A DNA stretch of 64,000 nt from Pseudogymnoascus destructans (taxonomy: Eukaryota > Ascomycota > Leotiomycetes > Thelebolales > Thelebolaceae). Under the pieces are notes generated by a model. The model was not told where the DNA came from and did no database searches. It saw only the letters and a list, made by a program, of their open reading frames with translations. Every line of letters begins with the position of its first letter. Positions within the stretch are counted from its first letter, which is position 1. The position numbers were made by a program, and so were the translations under genes. This document shows positions 31,423 to 42,869 of this stretch, in pieces. The stretch is taken from NCBI RefSeq assembly GCF_001641265.1, contig NW_020167521.1, positions 248,001-312,000 of the forward strand, written 5' to 3'.

Positions 31423-32478
31423 ATGGCAGTTGCAGAAGTTGCCCCGCTCTCTCTGGAGGCAGACCAAGAGACTCAAACCATCACCCTCTCCCACCACAAC
31501 GCTCCCCAGACTCTCACCCTCCCCGTCTCAGCGACAATCGCCGACCTCTCCGCCGCCGTCTCCTCGGCCCTCTCCGTCCCCGCCACAAACCAAAAATTCA
31601 TGATCCCAAAGCTCGGCCTCCTCAAACCGCCCTTCAAAGACCCCGCCCTCCCAGTCTCCTCCTTCGCCGCCGCAAAAATAACCCTCATGGGCGCCACCAC
31701 CACAGAGCTACAATCCCTCAACGAAGCCCGCGCCGTTGCTGCACGAACCTTCACGCGCCCGAAACCGCGACAGACGGCACAGGCCTATAAAACACACGAC
31801 TGGAAGCGCGAACAGGAGGAGAGCCAGTACACCTTCGCCACCCTCCGCCCGCTACCCTACCTCCCCAACCCCTCGCGCTCGCTGGCCTTCCTACAACGCC
31901 TTAAGAATGATGCGGGCATCAAGGCTTCGATGCGGCGGCATAAGTTCTCGGTGCCGCTGTTGACGGAGATGAACCCCGTGGAGCACACGACGGCTTCGAT
32001 GGACGGGGTGTCGCGCACGCTGGGGCTGAATCGCAATCGTGGGGAGGTGATTGAGTTGCGTCTACGCACAGATGCATATGATGGATACAGGGACTACAAG
32101 ACGATTCGGCGGACGCTTTGCCACGAGCTGGCTCATAATGTGTGGAGTGATCATGACCGCAATTTCTGGAACCTATGTCATGAGATTGAGAAGGAGGTTG
32201 AGAAGGCGGATTGGAAGACAGGCGGGGATGTAGTAGGAAACGAGAAATATTATGAGGGTACTGGTGGAGGATTTGGTGAGGTGGAGGCGAAGGATGAGGG
32301 GGGTTGGACGGGTGGTGAGTTTGTGCTTGGTGCCGCGACGGGGACTGAGGGGGTCGGCGGGCCGGAAAGGGGGGAGGCAGGGTTGAGTCGAAGGGAGGTG
32401 CTTGCGAGAGCCGCCGAGGAGAGGATTAAACGGCAGAGAGAGCAGGAGAATGGCGGGGAGGGCCCGAGTAGGCCGTGA
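31423..32478 (+). CDS. Ubiquitin-like plus WLM metalloprotease (Wss1-like)
   Basis: Single exon, 351 residues. An N-terminal ubiquitin-like fold (about 15-90: ITLSHHNAPQTLTLP...NQKFMIPKLGLLKPP) is followed by a WLM domain with the zinc-protease signature HELAHNVWSDHDRNFW. Wss1/Spartan-type proteases cut proteins crosslinked to DNA. The Ub-WLM arrangement matches the S. pombe and plant homologues more than budding yeast Wss1, which lacks the N-terminal ubiquitin-like domain. The C-terminal 80 residues are Gly/Glu-rich and disordered. Confidence 0.9.
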   Translation: MAVAEVAPLSLEADQETQTITLSHHNAPQTLTLPVSATIADLSAAVSSALSVPATNQKFMIPKLGLLKPPFKDPALPVSSFAAAKITLMGATTTELQSLNEARAVAARTFTRPKPRQTAQAYKTHDWKREQEESQYTFATLRPLPYLPNPSRSLAFLQRLKNDAGIKASMRRHKFSVPLLTEMNPVEHTTASMDGVSRTLGLNRNRGEVIELRLRTDAYDGYRDYKTIRRTLCHELAHNVWSDHDRNFWNLCHEIEKEVEKADWKTGGDVVGNEKYYEGTGGGFGEVEAKDEGGWTGGEFVLGAATGTEGVGGPERGEAGLSRREVLARAAEERIKRQREQENGGEGPSRP

Positions 32479-32857
32479 TGAAGACTTATGATATGGTCAT
32501 TACCCTTTCCATGAGGACCTGAGCTTTCGAAGCTAAACGGATGCATAAATGGGAACGCAGCCTCCTTCTACGACGGCTGAAGTGTACTATTAAGCTCTGA
32601 TATTCTATGTGAACAACGGCCGCAAATGGGCATTTTGTGTAAAGATAGCTTGAAACCCTATCGCCGCTCGAAGGGTTGATAACAACTATACGAACCTTTC
32701 TACAAGGTAGTTACTCAAAAATTAAGCTAAAGGAAACGTTTCTATTAGCTACAGCTATATCTATCATTTCTCGGCTACATGAGGCCCTTCCTAAGACTTT
32801 TTGGCGGCACGGGTATGGAAGAGGCCCTGAGAACTCCTGTGTTCAAACTGAAATCCT

Positions 32858-32957
32858 TAGAATTATAAGCTACGAAACAAGCTCTATCAAAACAACGCAG
32901 GTGTCTAGAATTATAAGCTACCAAAACCAGATCTATCAAAACAACGCAGACTTCTAG
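32858..32957. repeat. 48-49 bp direct repeat, two copies
   Basis: Each copy begins TAGAATTATAAGCTAC and contains CTATCAAAACAACGCAG; a third start (TAGAAT) follows. It lies in the gap between the convergent WLM and F-box genes (32479-33001), which otherwise holds nothing recognisable. Confidence 0.85.
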
Positions 32958-33001
32958 AATATAACAACTGCCCCCTCTTTCTAAAACCGACTCCTACAGA
33001 A

Positions 33002-34198
33002 CTAAAAATCTTCCATCTTCATCCACCCCTCATCCTCCGTGATCCACTCTTGCTCAATTCCCGAAAGAGGCTCTTCACCTCTCTCCTCTTCCACAACCTG
33101 GCACGAATCACTCGGATACGAATCCGCATAAAGGCCGGCGTACCACCCGTAGCTAATATCGTAACCTATCTTCTCCAAAAACTCCACCCGCTCAGTCTTG
33201 CACGTGCACCCGTCGTGGAAGTCGAGCAGCGCGTCCGGCGTCATGTAGAGCAGCCGCATGATCTTGCGACCTACGGACATGTCGTCTCCCCAGGACTCAG
33301 CGGCCATGGCATCCCTCACGGACTTGCCTTCCAGCTTGTCGGGAGCGAGCATCGCGTCATTGCCATAGGAGCTGTAGGTACCAAAGTAGAGCAGATCGCG
33401 CGTCGGATGCCCTTGGTTGTAGTGCAACTGGACCGCGGAGTTGGAAAGGCAGCAGTCGTGGGTGAGAGTATCACGGAATACTGCGCGGAGTTCGTCGATC
33501 TCGCGCAGCTCACGCGTCCGGTATTGCCTCAGGATGCTAGGGCCCACGGAGGCCTCGAAATCCATGGTGTAGGCCGAGTTGTACGTCCAAAGTCGGTAAA
33601 TGGCCCTACGAAGTCGATGTCTTTCCTCCTGGAGGAGAAAGCGCCGGTTCTCCGGCTTGACGCGCCATCGAAGCATGGGGTAGAGCGCAACCCATCTATT
33701 GGCAGTTCGCCCGCATTTGGCAATCTGCTTGGCCAATGCAAGAGAGAAGCATGGGTCACGGTTCTGATGAGGGAGTTCGCTGGAGTTGAGCGTCACAAGC
33801 TGTGTAACGTCGTGGAGTGGGCCGAATTGGGTTTCGAGAACTTTGTGGACAATTATAAGCTTCTGTGAACTGGCGTAGGCTCGGTGAAAGAGGCGGCAGG
33901 TCGCAGACAAGGCACAGATGGACTCTATGTCTGGTAAGAACCCAAATATAAGTTGCACAATCTCTAGTGGCAGGTACTGCATGTCTGATTCTTGCTCGGT
34001 TTGAAAGCGGGCTTCGCGCGAGGGCTTTCCGCTTCCCAAGAAGTTTGAACGGTCTCCGTGCAGCAGGTTATCAACTCCAGGTATCAAAGAAGAAAGTCGT
34101 TTATTGGTATGGATATCGTGCGAAGCTGCGGAGGTCGTTGCAGCGTAGGAAAGATGATTTGCGTGATGAGGGAAATGGTGCAGCATCATGAGATCCAT
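33002..34198 (-). CDS. F-box protein
   Basis: Single exon, 398 residues. The F-box lies at about residues 75-112 (LPLEIVQLIFGFLPDIESIC followed by ALSATCRLFHRAY). It would dock a Skp1-Cullin-1 ubiquitin ligase. The rest shows no LRR, WD40 or other substrate domain that I recognise and resembles the many fungal F-box proteins of unknown target. An alternative start at the Met of MQYLPLEI would leave only the F-box and the downstream part. The target is unknown. Confidence 0.8.
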   Translation of the reverse strand: MDLMMLHHFPHHANHLSYAATTSAASHDIHTNKRLSSLIPGVDNLLHGDRSNFLGSGKPSREARFQTEQESDMQYLPLEIVQLIFGFLPDIESICALSATCRLFHRAYASSQKLIIVHKVLETQFGPLHDVTQLVTLNSSELPHQNRDPCFSLALAKQIAKCGRTANRWVALYPMLRWRVKPENRRFLLQEERHRLRRAIYRLWTYNSAYTMDFEASVGPSILRQYRTRELREIDELRAVFRDTLTHDCCLSNSAVQLHYNQGHPTRDLLYFGTYSSYGNDAMLAPDKLEGKSVRDAMAAESWGDDMSVGRKIMRLLYMTPDALLDFHDGCTCKTERVEFLEKIGYDISYGWYAGLYADSYPSDSCQVVEEERGEEPLSGIEQEWITEDEGWMKMEDF

Positions 34199-35533
34199 GA
34201 TTACAGAGTTTCTTTTGAGTCAAGGTATGTTGGCTTTCAGTCTTCTACACTGCGTCAGCAATTGCAGTCAGAAGATGAGCATATAACTCAGGACGGTGAT
34301 AATAGGGTACTCACAGTTAATGACGAGCCAATTCGTGTCTAAACAGCTTAGAAATGCCAGCGAGTAACAGTTTCGCAGCTTCTCAGTCTCAGCTTCCTCC
34401 TCGACCCCCAATCTTCAATCTATCTCCAACACTTCTCACACCAAAGGAACAGGTATCAACCAGAGGTCTCGCAACAGAGTTTGTTCGATTCCAATGAATT
34501 GGCTGACGGGTGGTGAACTGCGTTTGCAACGCCTGTGTCACACCACCGTCAAGAGCTTTGATAAGTAGCTCAGCTCTTGGAGACCCCGTCGTTGGGGCTA
34601 TAATAAAAGCCGAGAACATCTTGCGAAGTTCTGACGATGTGTGCGCTCAGCCAGCGTTGGCTAAAGGGGATTGAGTTACTCATGATGATCGATGGGGAGG
34701 GAAGGAAAAGATTTGGGTGCGACGTTGGTTGTTTATACTCTGGGGGTGACAGGGGTGCCAAGTGCCAAGACCAAGGTCGGTATGAGCTCTGACTCTTGTA
34801 TGATGCAGGGTAATTTCATTTAACAGACATTTTCAACATATCCATAATCACGAACATATCACAATCACGAACATATCATAATCATAATCACAATTAGAAT
34901 TAGAATAGATATATAATTTAATATTCCTTGATAATTTGCTCAACTACGGGTTCCTAGCCTTAAAAGATGATCTCTTCTCGATATCTGTCACAATATTAGC
35001 ATTGTGAAACCCATTGATGCCTTGACGTAGATAAATATTTGAGCTGATTCAGAACATGTTTCTTATCTCACAGAGCACTTTGTGCCTCAACGAGCTGGGT
35101 TATATATCTGGTCTCTTGACCATTTGTCATCATATAAGAGGGTATGAGGGAGCAAAAAAAAAGAATAATAACATACCAAATTCGGCCCAACATTGGAAGC
35201 GCATCAGTTTGAAGATGTTAACCTCTCTTCATGCACCGTTATCCCATAGAGTAATGAGAAACGGCGCTTGGTAAGGAAAGGATATGATATCTGATCTCGG
35301 CACGATGAAAATAGTATTCCTTCAGCATAAGAGCATGGGAAAGCTCGGAATGCTGTACACACTAATGCCTTGCATGTCACACGTCACACATCACCATCGG
35401 GAAGGGGAACGAAGCAAAAAAGTCAGTTGTCATCAAAAAGCTCTGTTGGTGCCACAATACAGTTACCGACCCGCATTATCTCAACCCAACACCCACAACG
35501 CCGTCCATGCCATCCCAAATGCGAAACCCGCGC
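34199..35533. other. Intergenic, no firm gene
   Basis: Minus-strand ORFs at 34389-34619 and 34570-34761 overlap in different frames and might be exons of a small gene (MSNSIPFSQRWL...), but no splice model is convincing. AT-rich stretch at 34800-35060. Confidence 0.35.
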
Positions 35534-36582
35534 TTAAGCAAACAGAGCCGCCGCATCCAGCCCATCCGTGGGCTTCTGGAACCCGTCTGACCGCAGGCCC
35601 AGCTCGTCGTGCCGCGCCAGCTTCTCGATACTCTGCTCGGCGCGCTGGTTGTACCTGCCCGCCTTCTTGTGTCGGATGTCGGAACGGACTTGGTTGGGCG
35701 ACACGAACTCCTTGTTCTCATAGATAACCGGTCCACCGAAAGAACCCTCGAGGATCACGATTGGCGTAAGCACGAAACGCGGGCCAATCTCGACGAGGCT
35801 GACCTCGGTCTCTGATCCCTTAACCTTCTTGGCCTTCTTCGCTGCGGCCTCGGCGGCCTCATCTTCCTCTTCTCCTGGCTTTACTTTCGAGGGGATCGAC
35901 TCGCTGATCTGGTAGTTGCGGATCCAGACTTTGCCGTCGGCGAGAGTAAAGCCCATAACGTGGTCGACGAACGGCTTAACCTTACGGGCGCCCTTTGGTA
36001 CGCCGAAGATGTGAAGGAACATCTCCTTGAGGAGACGGAGATGTGGCTCTTTGTCGAATTTGGCATCAAACGAAAGGACAGGCCGGGAGCCTTTCAAGCA
36101 GTTCCCGGTGAAGTGGAGCTCTTCCATAGTGTGTACTGTATCTAGTGAGCAATGGCCTGACAGTAGACGTAGCGAAGAGCCTTACAATTTTGCATGTGCA
36201 TCTTAACTGTCGGTCCGTTGGGCGCCTTGCTCATCCACAGGTAAAGATCCTTTCCCTTCCTGGCCTCGAAGAAAAACACATTGTTGCAGTTGTATAACTC
36301 AGCAAGTTCGTTTAGTTGATATAATTTCGTCTTGGTATCAAGCTTAACATCCTTTCGGCTGTGGGGAAGGAGAGAGTGAAGGTCATTAAGTAGATGGCGA
36401 TGTCTATTGCGCTTCAAGTTAATATTCTGGGTGCTTCATTCGTTAACTGGGGATTCCAACCTGTATGTAACACCTCTTGACGAGAGAATCAAGACTTTTT
36501 GCTTGTTCCTCTTGATTATGCTGCTTGCGCCCTCCTCCTTTCCGTTCGTAGGCTTCGATAATGACTTATAAACGGACGCCAT
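35534..36582 (-). CDS. BRX1: Ribosome biogenesis protein Brx1
   Basis: Brix-domain protein required for 60S ribosomal subunit assembly in the nucleolus. Exons 36582-36461, 36403-36186 and 36135-35534 give 313 residues. They start MASVYKSLSKPTNG and continue NKQKVLILSSRGVTYRHRHL, the usual beginning of the Brix domain. Further blocks are LHSLLPHSRKDVKLD, NCNNVFFFEARKGKDLYLWM, FTGNCLKGSRPVLSFD and VSLVEIGPRFVLTPIVILEG. Splicing of intron 2 uses the second AG (ATACAG), which gives the conserved NLHTMEELHF. A Lys/Ala/Glu-rich insertion sits near residue 210. Confidence 0.94.
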
Positions 36583-37150
36583 TGTGGTAATGTCCTTGAA
36601 GTTGTGAGAGTCGCAAAATTCTCTAAATCTTCTTGTTTCTCAATCGCAACTCGAGAACTTTTTGGCGGAGTTATCTTAGCGCAAGGCTAAGATTGACTAT
36701 ATTACGCTAACCCACAAACGGTCAAGCTCTATTTTGCTCAGGTCGAAGCATCATGGGTTACGGGGTGCAGAGGAGAGCTCGTAAATAAATCAATACTTGA
36801 GAATTATGATCATCCTCTAGGTTTAATACAAACAGAAATACAAACACATTAATCACTGTTTGCGTTCGTGCATTGATATTGACAAGAAATCAGAAAATAC
36901 TGTTACACGTGAAAGGAACCCAATCATCATGCGGAATCCAAAAAGGAACACAAAAGGATTATAAAAATCCATTTGAGTAGACCAGTACAAAGCAAAAAGT
37001 CATCGCTCAAGACCAGAACCCGGCGATCATGAGATAAGACCCCCTTTCATCCAGTTTCCGTCTTAGAGACAAGTAAATACGCCACCGCTGTATCAATCAA
37101 ACAATCTCTTTCACCAACCAATATCTTTGAATCGAAGGGGTATAAGTTCC
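36583..37150. other. Intergenic 5' of BRX1, 3' of Rab11
   Basis: No gene or RNA recognised. Confidence 0.4.
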
Positions 37151-38055
37151 CTAACAGCACTTTCCTCCCTTGGCGGAACCATCATCTGCCGGCTTGCTGA
37201 GTGAGATATTCGTGCCTGCACCGATGTTGGCCTGGGCTCCGTCGCCGCTATCAAGGGCCTTGCTCGAGACGATGCGGTAGATTTCTAGCAGGGGGTTAGC
37301 TACTGGCAGGATATAGTATTTTCGTTCTCGACGATCGTACCTGTGAGAATGTTCTGGAAGGCCAGCTCGACATTGCTGGCATCGAGCGCGGAAGTCTCGA
37401 TGAAGGAGAGCCCATTGTCACCTGCGTAGTGTCAGCTCGAGTCTCTTTCGCACAGTAGTTGGATATCACGTACTTGCGAACTGCTTGGCCTCCTCGGTCG
37501 GGACAGCCCTCAGATGCCTCAAATCGCTCTTGTTACCAACCAGCATGATAACAATGTTGGAATCAGCATGGTCCCTCAGCTCCTTCAACCACCTCGTAAC
37601 GTTCTCGTACGTCTGGTGCTTGCTGATGTCATAAACCAGCAGCGCACCAACAGCACCTCTGTAGTATGCCGATGTGATGGCTCTGTATCTCTCCTGTCCT
37701 GCAGTATCCCAAATCTGAGCCTTGATTGTCTTCGCATCGACCTGGATGGACCTGGTCGCAAACTCGACACCGATGGTGGACTTGGAATCTAAGTTGAACT
37801 CATTGCGAGTGAATCTGCTCAGCAGGTTGGATTTCCCGACGCCTGAATCTCCGATCAGGACCACTGTAGAGGGAGGGTTAGCATTGTGCGCGTTATGTGG
37901 TGCTGATCAGGAGGGGGCCGGATAAGGCATAAGGGGCAGTCCATACCCTTAAAGAGGAACTATTGCAGGAGAAGAGATTAGCTATCGGAACCGCAGGAGC
38001 ATAAGAAAAATATTGAGAGAGAGCTATAGCTTACATCGTATTCGTCGTTAGCCAT
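37151..38055 (-). CDS. Rab11/Ypt3-type small GTPase
   Basis: Controls recycling-endosome and late-Golgi to plasma membrane traffic. Exons 38055-38035, 37959-37947 (13 nt), 37863-37474, 37421-37341 and 37284-37151 give 212 residues: MANDEYD, FLFK, then VVLIGDSGVGKSNLL. G motifs: GDSGVGKS (P-loop), STIGVEF (switch I), WDTAGQERYR (switch II), GNKSDL and ETSALD. It ends GGKCC for double geranylgeranylation. The 13-nt microexon is required to restore the conserved YDFLFKVVLIG block. Confidence 0.95.
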
Positions 38056-38618
38056 GTTGGCGGTCGTGATGTCGTGGTGATGATGGGGGGGAGGAGGGGT
38101 TGTAGAGAGGTTCGTTCGTCACCACATCACACTAACTTATGTATTTCGGGCAACACGATTAAATTGGCGAGCCCGCAGTTGCTGCGCCACACACGCGCCA
38201 CACATGGTCTAGCCCGCTTCAGTGAATTAATTAATTCACAATAAAGACGCCAACAACGAACAAGCAACAACAACATTCTTTGTCCAGTACTTAAAAGGAA
38301 GCAGGGCATTCCTCTTGAACCTACATTACATTAATACAACTCCAACGTACATAAAGGTCCAAGTTAATGTCCTCTAGAGACTCGAACACACGTTTCATTA
38401 CGCGCCTGGACCCTGGGAGTATCAAGCATTCTCATTCTTTGATATAAACAGCCTAGCAGGATATAGAAATACTCTAGACGAGGTCATCGTAGGAGCCAGG
38501 CTCTGTTGTGAACCTTGCAGCTGCCTAGAGTCGAGGTGAAGCTGCACCAAAGCACAACGCCACTCTAACTTGGCGATGAATCTCGAGTGCGGTGTGCCGA
38601 TTGCCGCCTAAACAGACA
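38056..38618. promoter_or_regulatory. Divergent promoter region, Rab11 and chromodomain gene
   Basis: About 0.56 kb with no gene seen; both starts point outward. Confidence 0.45.
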
Positions 38619-41600
38619 ATGGCATCCAGTTCCCCGCCACCAGGTTCAGGTTTGGGTTCAGGTTCAGACAGTGAAAGCGATCAGGATGTATATATCGTCA
38701 AGCGGATCCTGGCCGAAGGAGGTACCGACGAGGAACGGGTATTCCTAATCGAATGGGAAGGGTATCCCCTAGAAGAATCTACGTGGGAACCCGAGGAAAA
38801 TATCTTGAGTAAGGACACATTAAAGGCATGGAAAGAAGAAAAGCTCCGCCAACGAGAAGGTCTCTCTCAGCCATTGGACACTGATGAGTTCGAAAAGCGT
38901 CAGGAGGAGCATACCAGGCGCAAACGGAGGCGAGAGAGACTCGGGCTTCCACAACAATCAAAGCCTTCGGAATCTGAAAGCAAGGGAGATTCCTCAAGCG
39001 ATGAAGCCGAAGAGGCCGATTTTGAAGTTCCAGACGATGAAGGAATACCTCTGTCAAAGAAATCACAGCAAGCTGGGGTAAAACGCCACGATACTACTCA
39101 CCGTGACGATGATACTGTTATGAATGATGCTTCTACAAGTGAAGATCGATATAAAAAAGAGGCGAAACCCACCAAGATCGGGACCGAGACAAAGGCCAAA
39201 GTTCACAAAGCTCCGATCATAGAAGCACCCAGCGCAACAGGCTATCGAGGAACTGCTCACAGAGGCCCGGTCTCCCACTCTACTGATGCCCCAAGAGAGC
39301 GATCAATAAGAGGGAGGTCGCGTACAACGGGACGGGGTAGCCACATGGCAATGTCAAAACCCCCCAAGGCTCGAAGAACTATTGAGAACAGGATCTTAAC
39401 TGAAACCCGTTCAAAGGAGGTAAAGGCGCCGCAACTCTTTACAAGCAAGAGGCAGGAACGCAGATTTGAGCTGGGTGCTAGGGGGTTGGCAGATCGTGCT
39501 CCTGCGCAACTGCCTCGTCTGATGAATCCAGCCGAGTACCGTATTCGGAAGAAGGGCTCAGCGCCAGTTCCTGGGGGGGCTCAAAGCACACAGACACCAG
39601 TCTCTGCACCAGGTGACCAACAACCAGTTCTCAGTTCAGCAGCGGCAACGGCGCCTATGGTATCTAGTCTCGAAGAGTTCATTCCTCGGCAGGAGACTAC
39701 TGCCGTCGAATTTGGGGAAGAGCAGCCAAACCACTCTCCTATTGCCGCATTTCATCCACCTACTGCACCGATGGGCTTAACTTTTTCAACTCCAATTCAC
39801 GGCCACCCAGCCAGTTCCGAAGTGCAAGATGCGGCAAATATTCTTCCATCTGCGCCAGTACGAAAAGTATCACTGGCTAATTACTCTGCGAAACAAAACG
39901 GTGTCGCGCCGAAGCCAGTCTCTATGTTTAATCAGGCGCAGCGTGGTTTGAGTGAAACTACTCTGAAATCATTCTTCGGGGATCGTCAGGCTCAAGATGA
40001 CCCTATTGTCCTAACATTTATTGACATTAGTGTTAACAACATGGCCTGGGGGGCTGCGCTCCAACAACTCCAAAGCAAAGATCTCACCTTCAACCACATC
40101 TGCCGATCAACAGATGTCGATAACTTCAAGTCGGAGTTTAATCCCACTTTATTGGCAAGAGGGAGGGTCACCGCAGGCACTGGGGATGACCAGAAAGTCC
40201 AAGACAGTATCTCTGCCCTGGGTGATTATTTAAGAGTTAACATTTCCGGTTTGCTTTATAATTTGGAGTCTCTCAATGTTATCATATACCCGACACGATG
40301 TGAAGAATGGAAATTTATCGAGTTTGGTGCCCAGCTTCAGCACAGCGGTCAACTATCTTTTTTCTCATTCACCACGCCATCAAAACTCGTGTGCCCGTCT
40401 TATAACAGAGAGGCAGAAAGTAGGATGTCCAAAATGAGAGTTGATGGATGTGAGGACTATCAACTTCTGAACAGGGTAATATTTGGATTCAGCTACCAAA
40501 GTCTCCACCAAGTCGACAAGAAAAGCCCTCGGGACTCATTTTTTCTCCTGTTCCCTAACATGACAGCTCCACTTGCAGAGCATACGGCTGCCTGGCTACG
40601 GTCCTCGAACAAGGGGTGCAGGATATATTCTTGCCAGCAAGCTGGTTCTTGGCGTCAATTCTTGAAATACACTGCTAATCCAGAGGGAGGGAGCCTGATT
40701 ATCCACCACAAGATGATTTCCTTGATTCCGAGATACCCAGGGCTTCAAGGGTTCTTGCTCAACGGATTAAACAACGTGTGGTGTATTGATGAAGACTTTC
40801 CAAAGGGCAAATACTTGATAAGGCTCTTTCCACATGGAGGAGCGGTATGCCTAACCTCGGGATTCCTATCCGGAGAACCAGAAATGGCTCTATTCTTCTT
40901 GAACTGGTTCTTGTCGAAAAGGGGATCTCGAGCTTCAGCTGGAACTTGGAAGCTCCTCGTATGCCGTGATGTATATAAATTTGTATCTGAGCAGGCATTC
41001 AGCGCTGCCAAACGCAGAGCGAAACTACTTGAGACCCTTCCAGCCGGCCTTACTGATTCTCAGATACAGTCTATTGCTACCGGCAGCGGACTATCAATGA
41101 AAAATTGCAAAGATCGTTTTGATCTTATGGATGTGATAGGCAGACTTGTCCGTCCCAAGAACGAGAAAGAAAGAGATCTCGACGCAGTGTTGCAACCGGA
41201 TGATACTCGTACCCTAATGGTATTTGCGGATGAAGAGATTAAGCCATCCGATGACCGTGAGCTCATCCGCTACTTCGCATATTGGTCGGTGCTTCACTTG
41301 AAGTCTTTCCGCAAATTCGTTGCCATCGGCTCGAAAACAAGTCCTAAAGAGCATGAGGAGGCGGTTGCACAGGCGCCAAAGATATCAAATTCCTCCGGCA
41401 CAAAGCCTTCCTCGGAAAACACACCACAAGATCGGCCTCCATCTAAGAGTCCTGGGAAATCGACGTGGAAGCACAATGGCTTTGCTTCTGTAGATGGAGC
41501 AAATGATGACGACGATTATGAGCCGACCATCGAGCCTAAGCCGGGTACGACTCAAACATCAGAAACGGAAGACTTGAACGCCGGTGTCGCTCCAGAAGAC

Positions 41601-42458
41601 TTAGACCTAGAAGTTCTTAAATTTATCGTCGAAACGGGTGTAACCTACAGTGTGGCGACGGATTTCGTGAAGCGGGCCAAGGGCAACCACGATCGGGCAA
41701 CGATGCTCTACGAGTTTTCCAAAAAGGCCAAAAGGCAAGCTGAAGAAGCCGCTAATGTGTCGGTGGCAGCTGAGACGCCGCCGGTTCCGCCTACACCTCC
41801 TGTCACCGAAGCAAATATAGCGATCCCATCCACTGATGCCGTCACCACCGAAGACGTCGTCATGGAAGACGCACCACCTGCCGCAGCGGAAGCCGCACCG
41901 TCCACCCCCCGACCCATAGACACCAATTCGCCAACCCAAAGCAACTCCCCTGATGCCGAGCCCTCCTCTCAGACCTCAAACTCAGGTATCATAACCTCCG
42001 AAGGCGGCTTCCGCCTCGTCCCACGCTCCGTGCGCTCATCCGGGACAGTGCGCAACGAGCTGAATATCCGACCTGGCTATGTCCCGCCAGAGGATAAGGA
42101 GGTGTATAAAGTGCGCCGCGGACGCTCTGGGAGTGTTGGGAGAGCGGTGTCGAGGTCGCGAAGTGGTTCGAGTGGTGTAGAAGAGGGTGAGGTAAGTAAT
42201 GGGGCAGCATCGGCATCGGTGTCGCCGGGTGGTGTTTTGACGCCTGTTACGCCTGTGACGCCTAGTGAACGGCGGAAGGATCAGATAGATCAGATGGAGG
42301 GCCTTGAGGGGGCGGAGGAGGAGAAGGGGGAGGGAAAGCTTAGTACGTTGGAGTGGTATGCGGAGATGAAGTTGAAGGGGGTGGAGTGGAATCACATCGC
42401 TGTTGTAGGGTGGGAAGACGCGTTTAGGTTGCTGAGGGTTGAGTATAAGAAGCAGTGA
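38619..42458 (+). CDS. Large chromodomain protein
   Basis: Single exon, 1279 residues from the Met at 38619 (an in-frame Met lies 9 codons upstream). The N-terminal chromodomain is at about 22-80, with VYIVKRILAEGG, FLIEWEGYPLEESTWEPEEN and aromatic residues suited to a methyl-lysine cage. A long basic, Ser/Pro-rich, disordered part (about 85-440) follows. Then a folded-looking central region (about 450-870; NMAWGAALQQLQSKDLTF, RDSFFLLFPNMTAPL, YLIRLFPHGGAVCLT) and a UBA-like helix set (LEVLKFIVETGVTYSVATDF). The C-terminal tail ends ALEWYAEMKLKG-like. It is probably an H3K9- or H3K27-methyl reader in silent chromatin. I cannot name the central domain. Layout recalls Chp1-type proteins, but orthology is not shown. 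Confidence 0.75.
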   Translation: MASSSPPPGSGLGSGSDSESDQDVYIVKRILAEGGTDEERVFLIEWEGYPLEESTWEPEENILSKDTLKAWKEEKLRQREGLSQPLDTDEFEKRQEEHTRRKRRRERLGLPQQSKPSESESKGDSSSDEAEEADFEVPDDEGIPLSKKSQQAGVKRHDTTHRDDDTVMNDASTSEDRYKKEAKPTKIGTETKAKVHKAPIIEAPSATGYRGTAHRGPVSHSTDAPRERSIRGRSRTTGRGSHMAMSKPPKARRTIENRILTETRSKEVKAPQLFTSKRQERRFELGARGLADRAPAQLPRLMNPAEYRIRKKGSAPVPGGAQSTQTPVSAPGDQQPVLSSAAATAPMVSSLEEFIPRQETTAVEFGEEQPNHSPIAAFHPPTAPMGLTFSTPIHGHPASSEVQDAANILPSAPVRKVSLANYSAKQNGVAPKPVSMFNQAQRGLSETTLKSFFGDRQAQDDPIVLTFIDISVNNMAWGAALQQLQSKDLTFNHICRSTDVDNFKSEFNPTLLARGRVTAGTGDDQKVQDSISALGDYLRVNISGLLYNLESLNVIIYPTRCEEWKFIEFGAQLQHSGQLSFFSFTTPSKLVCPSYNREAESRMSKMRVDGCEDYQLLNRVIFGFSYQSLHQVDKKSPRDSFFLLFPNMTAPLAEHTAAWLRSSNKGCRIYSCQQAGSWRQFLKYTANPEGGSLIIHHKMISLIPRYPGLQGFLLNGLNNVWCIDEDFPKGKYLIRLFPHGGAVCLTSGFLSGEPEMALFFLNWFLSKRGSRASAGTWKLLVCRDVYKFVSEQAFSAAKRRAKLLETLPAGLTDSQIQSIATGSGLSMKNCKDRFDLMDVIGRLVRPKNEKERDLDAVLQPDDTRTLMVFADEEIKPSDDRELIRYFAYWSVLHLKSFRKFVAIGSKTSPKEHEEAVAQAPKISNSSGTKPSSENTPQDRPPSKSPGKSTWKHNGFASVDGANDDDDYEPTIEPKPGTTQTSETEDLNAGVAPEDLDLEVLKFIVETGVTYSVATDFVKRAKGNHDRATMLYEFSKKAKRQAEEAANVSVAAETPPVPPTPPVTEANIAIPSTDAVTTEDVVMEDAPPAAAEAAPSTPRPIDTNSPTQSNSPDAEPSSQTSNSGIITSEGGFRLVPRSVRSSGTVRNELNIRPGYVPPEDKEVYKVRRGRSGSVGRAVSRSRSGSSGVEEGEVSNGAASASVSPGGVLTPVTPVTPSERRKDQIDQMEGLEGAEEEKGEGKLSTLEWYAEMKLKGVEWNHIAVVGWEDAFRLLRVEYKKQ

Positions 42459-42869
42459 TACCCTCGGTTCTTTGCATTACTGGTTAATGTTGCTTCAGTG
42501 GCGTTGGCTATTTTTTGCGAGTAAGCTATCTTGCAACATTCATGGAGCTTAGGACTGGCGTATATTTCAGAATTCAGGGCTTAAGACAGGCGGATATTTT
42601 GAGAATTCATGGAGCTTAAGACAGGCGCTTGGTTTAGAAGATCTGCTATCTCATAGCATTAATCAAATAGGCTCAGGAGTCAATAACCTCTAAAAATTAA
42701 GATTCTTTATTTTGCTACGCTTGAACACGCCTAATCTAACAAACATCGGCCACCCCGTTGCCGTGCTTCTCAGCTTTTTGCATTCCGTGACGCCCAGTGC
42801 TAGTATACAAACACATCCATTCGCCTCTCCGAACTCCGGCCTTGCCCCCACCCCATTCCCAAACTCCCT
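42459..42869. other. Intergenic between convergent genes
   Basis: Three degenerate copies of a GGAGCTTAAGACAGGCG-like motif lie in 42540-42640. No gene. Confidence 0.45.
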
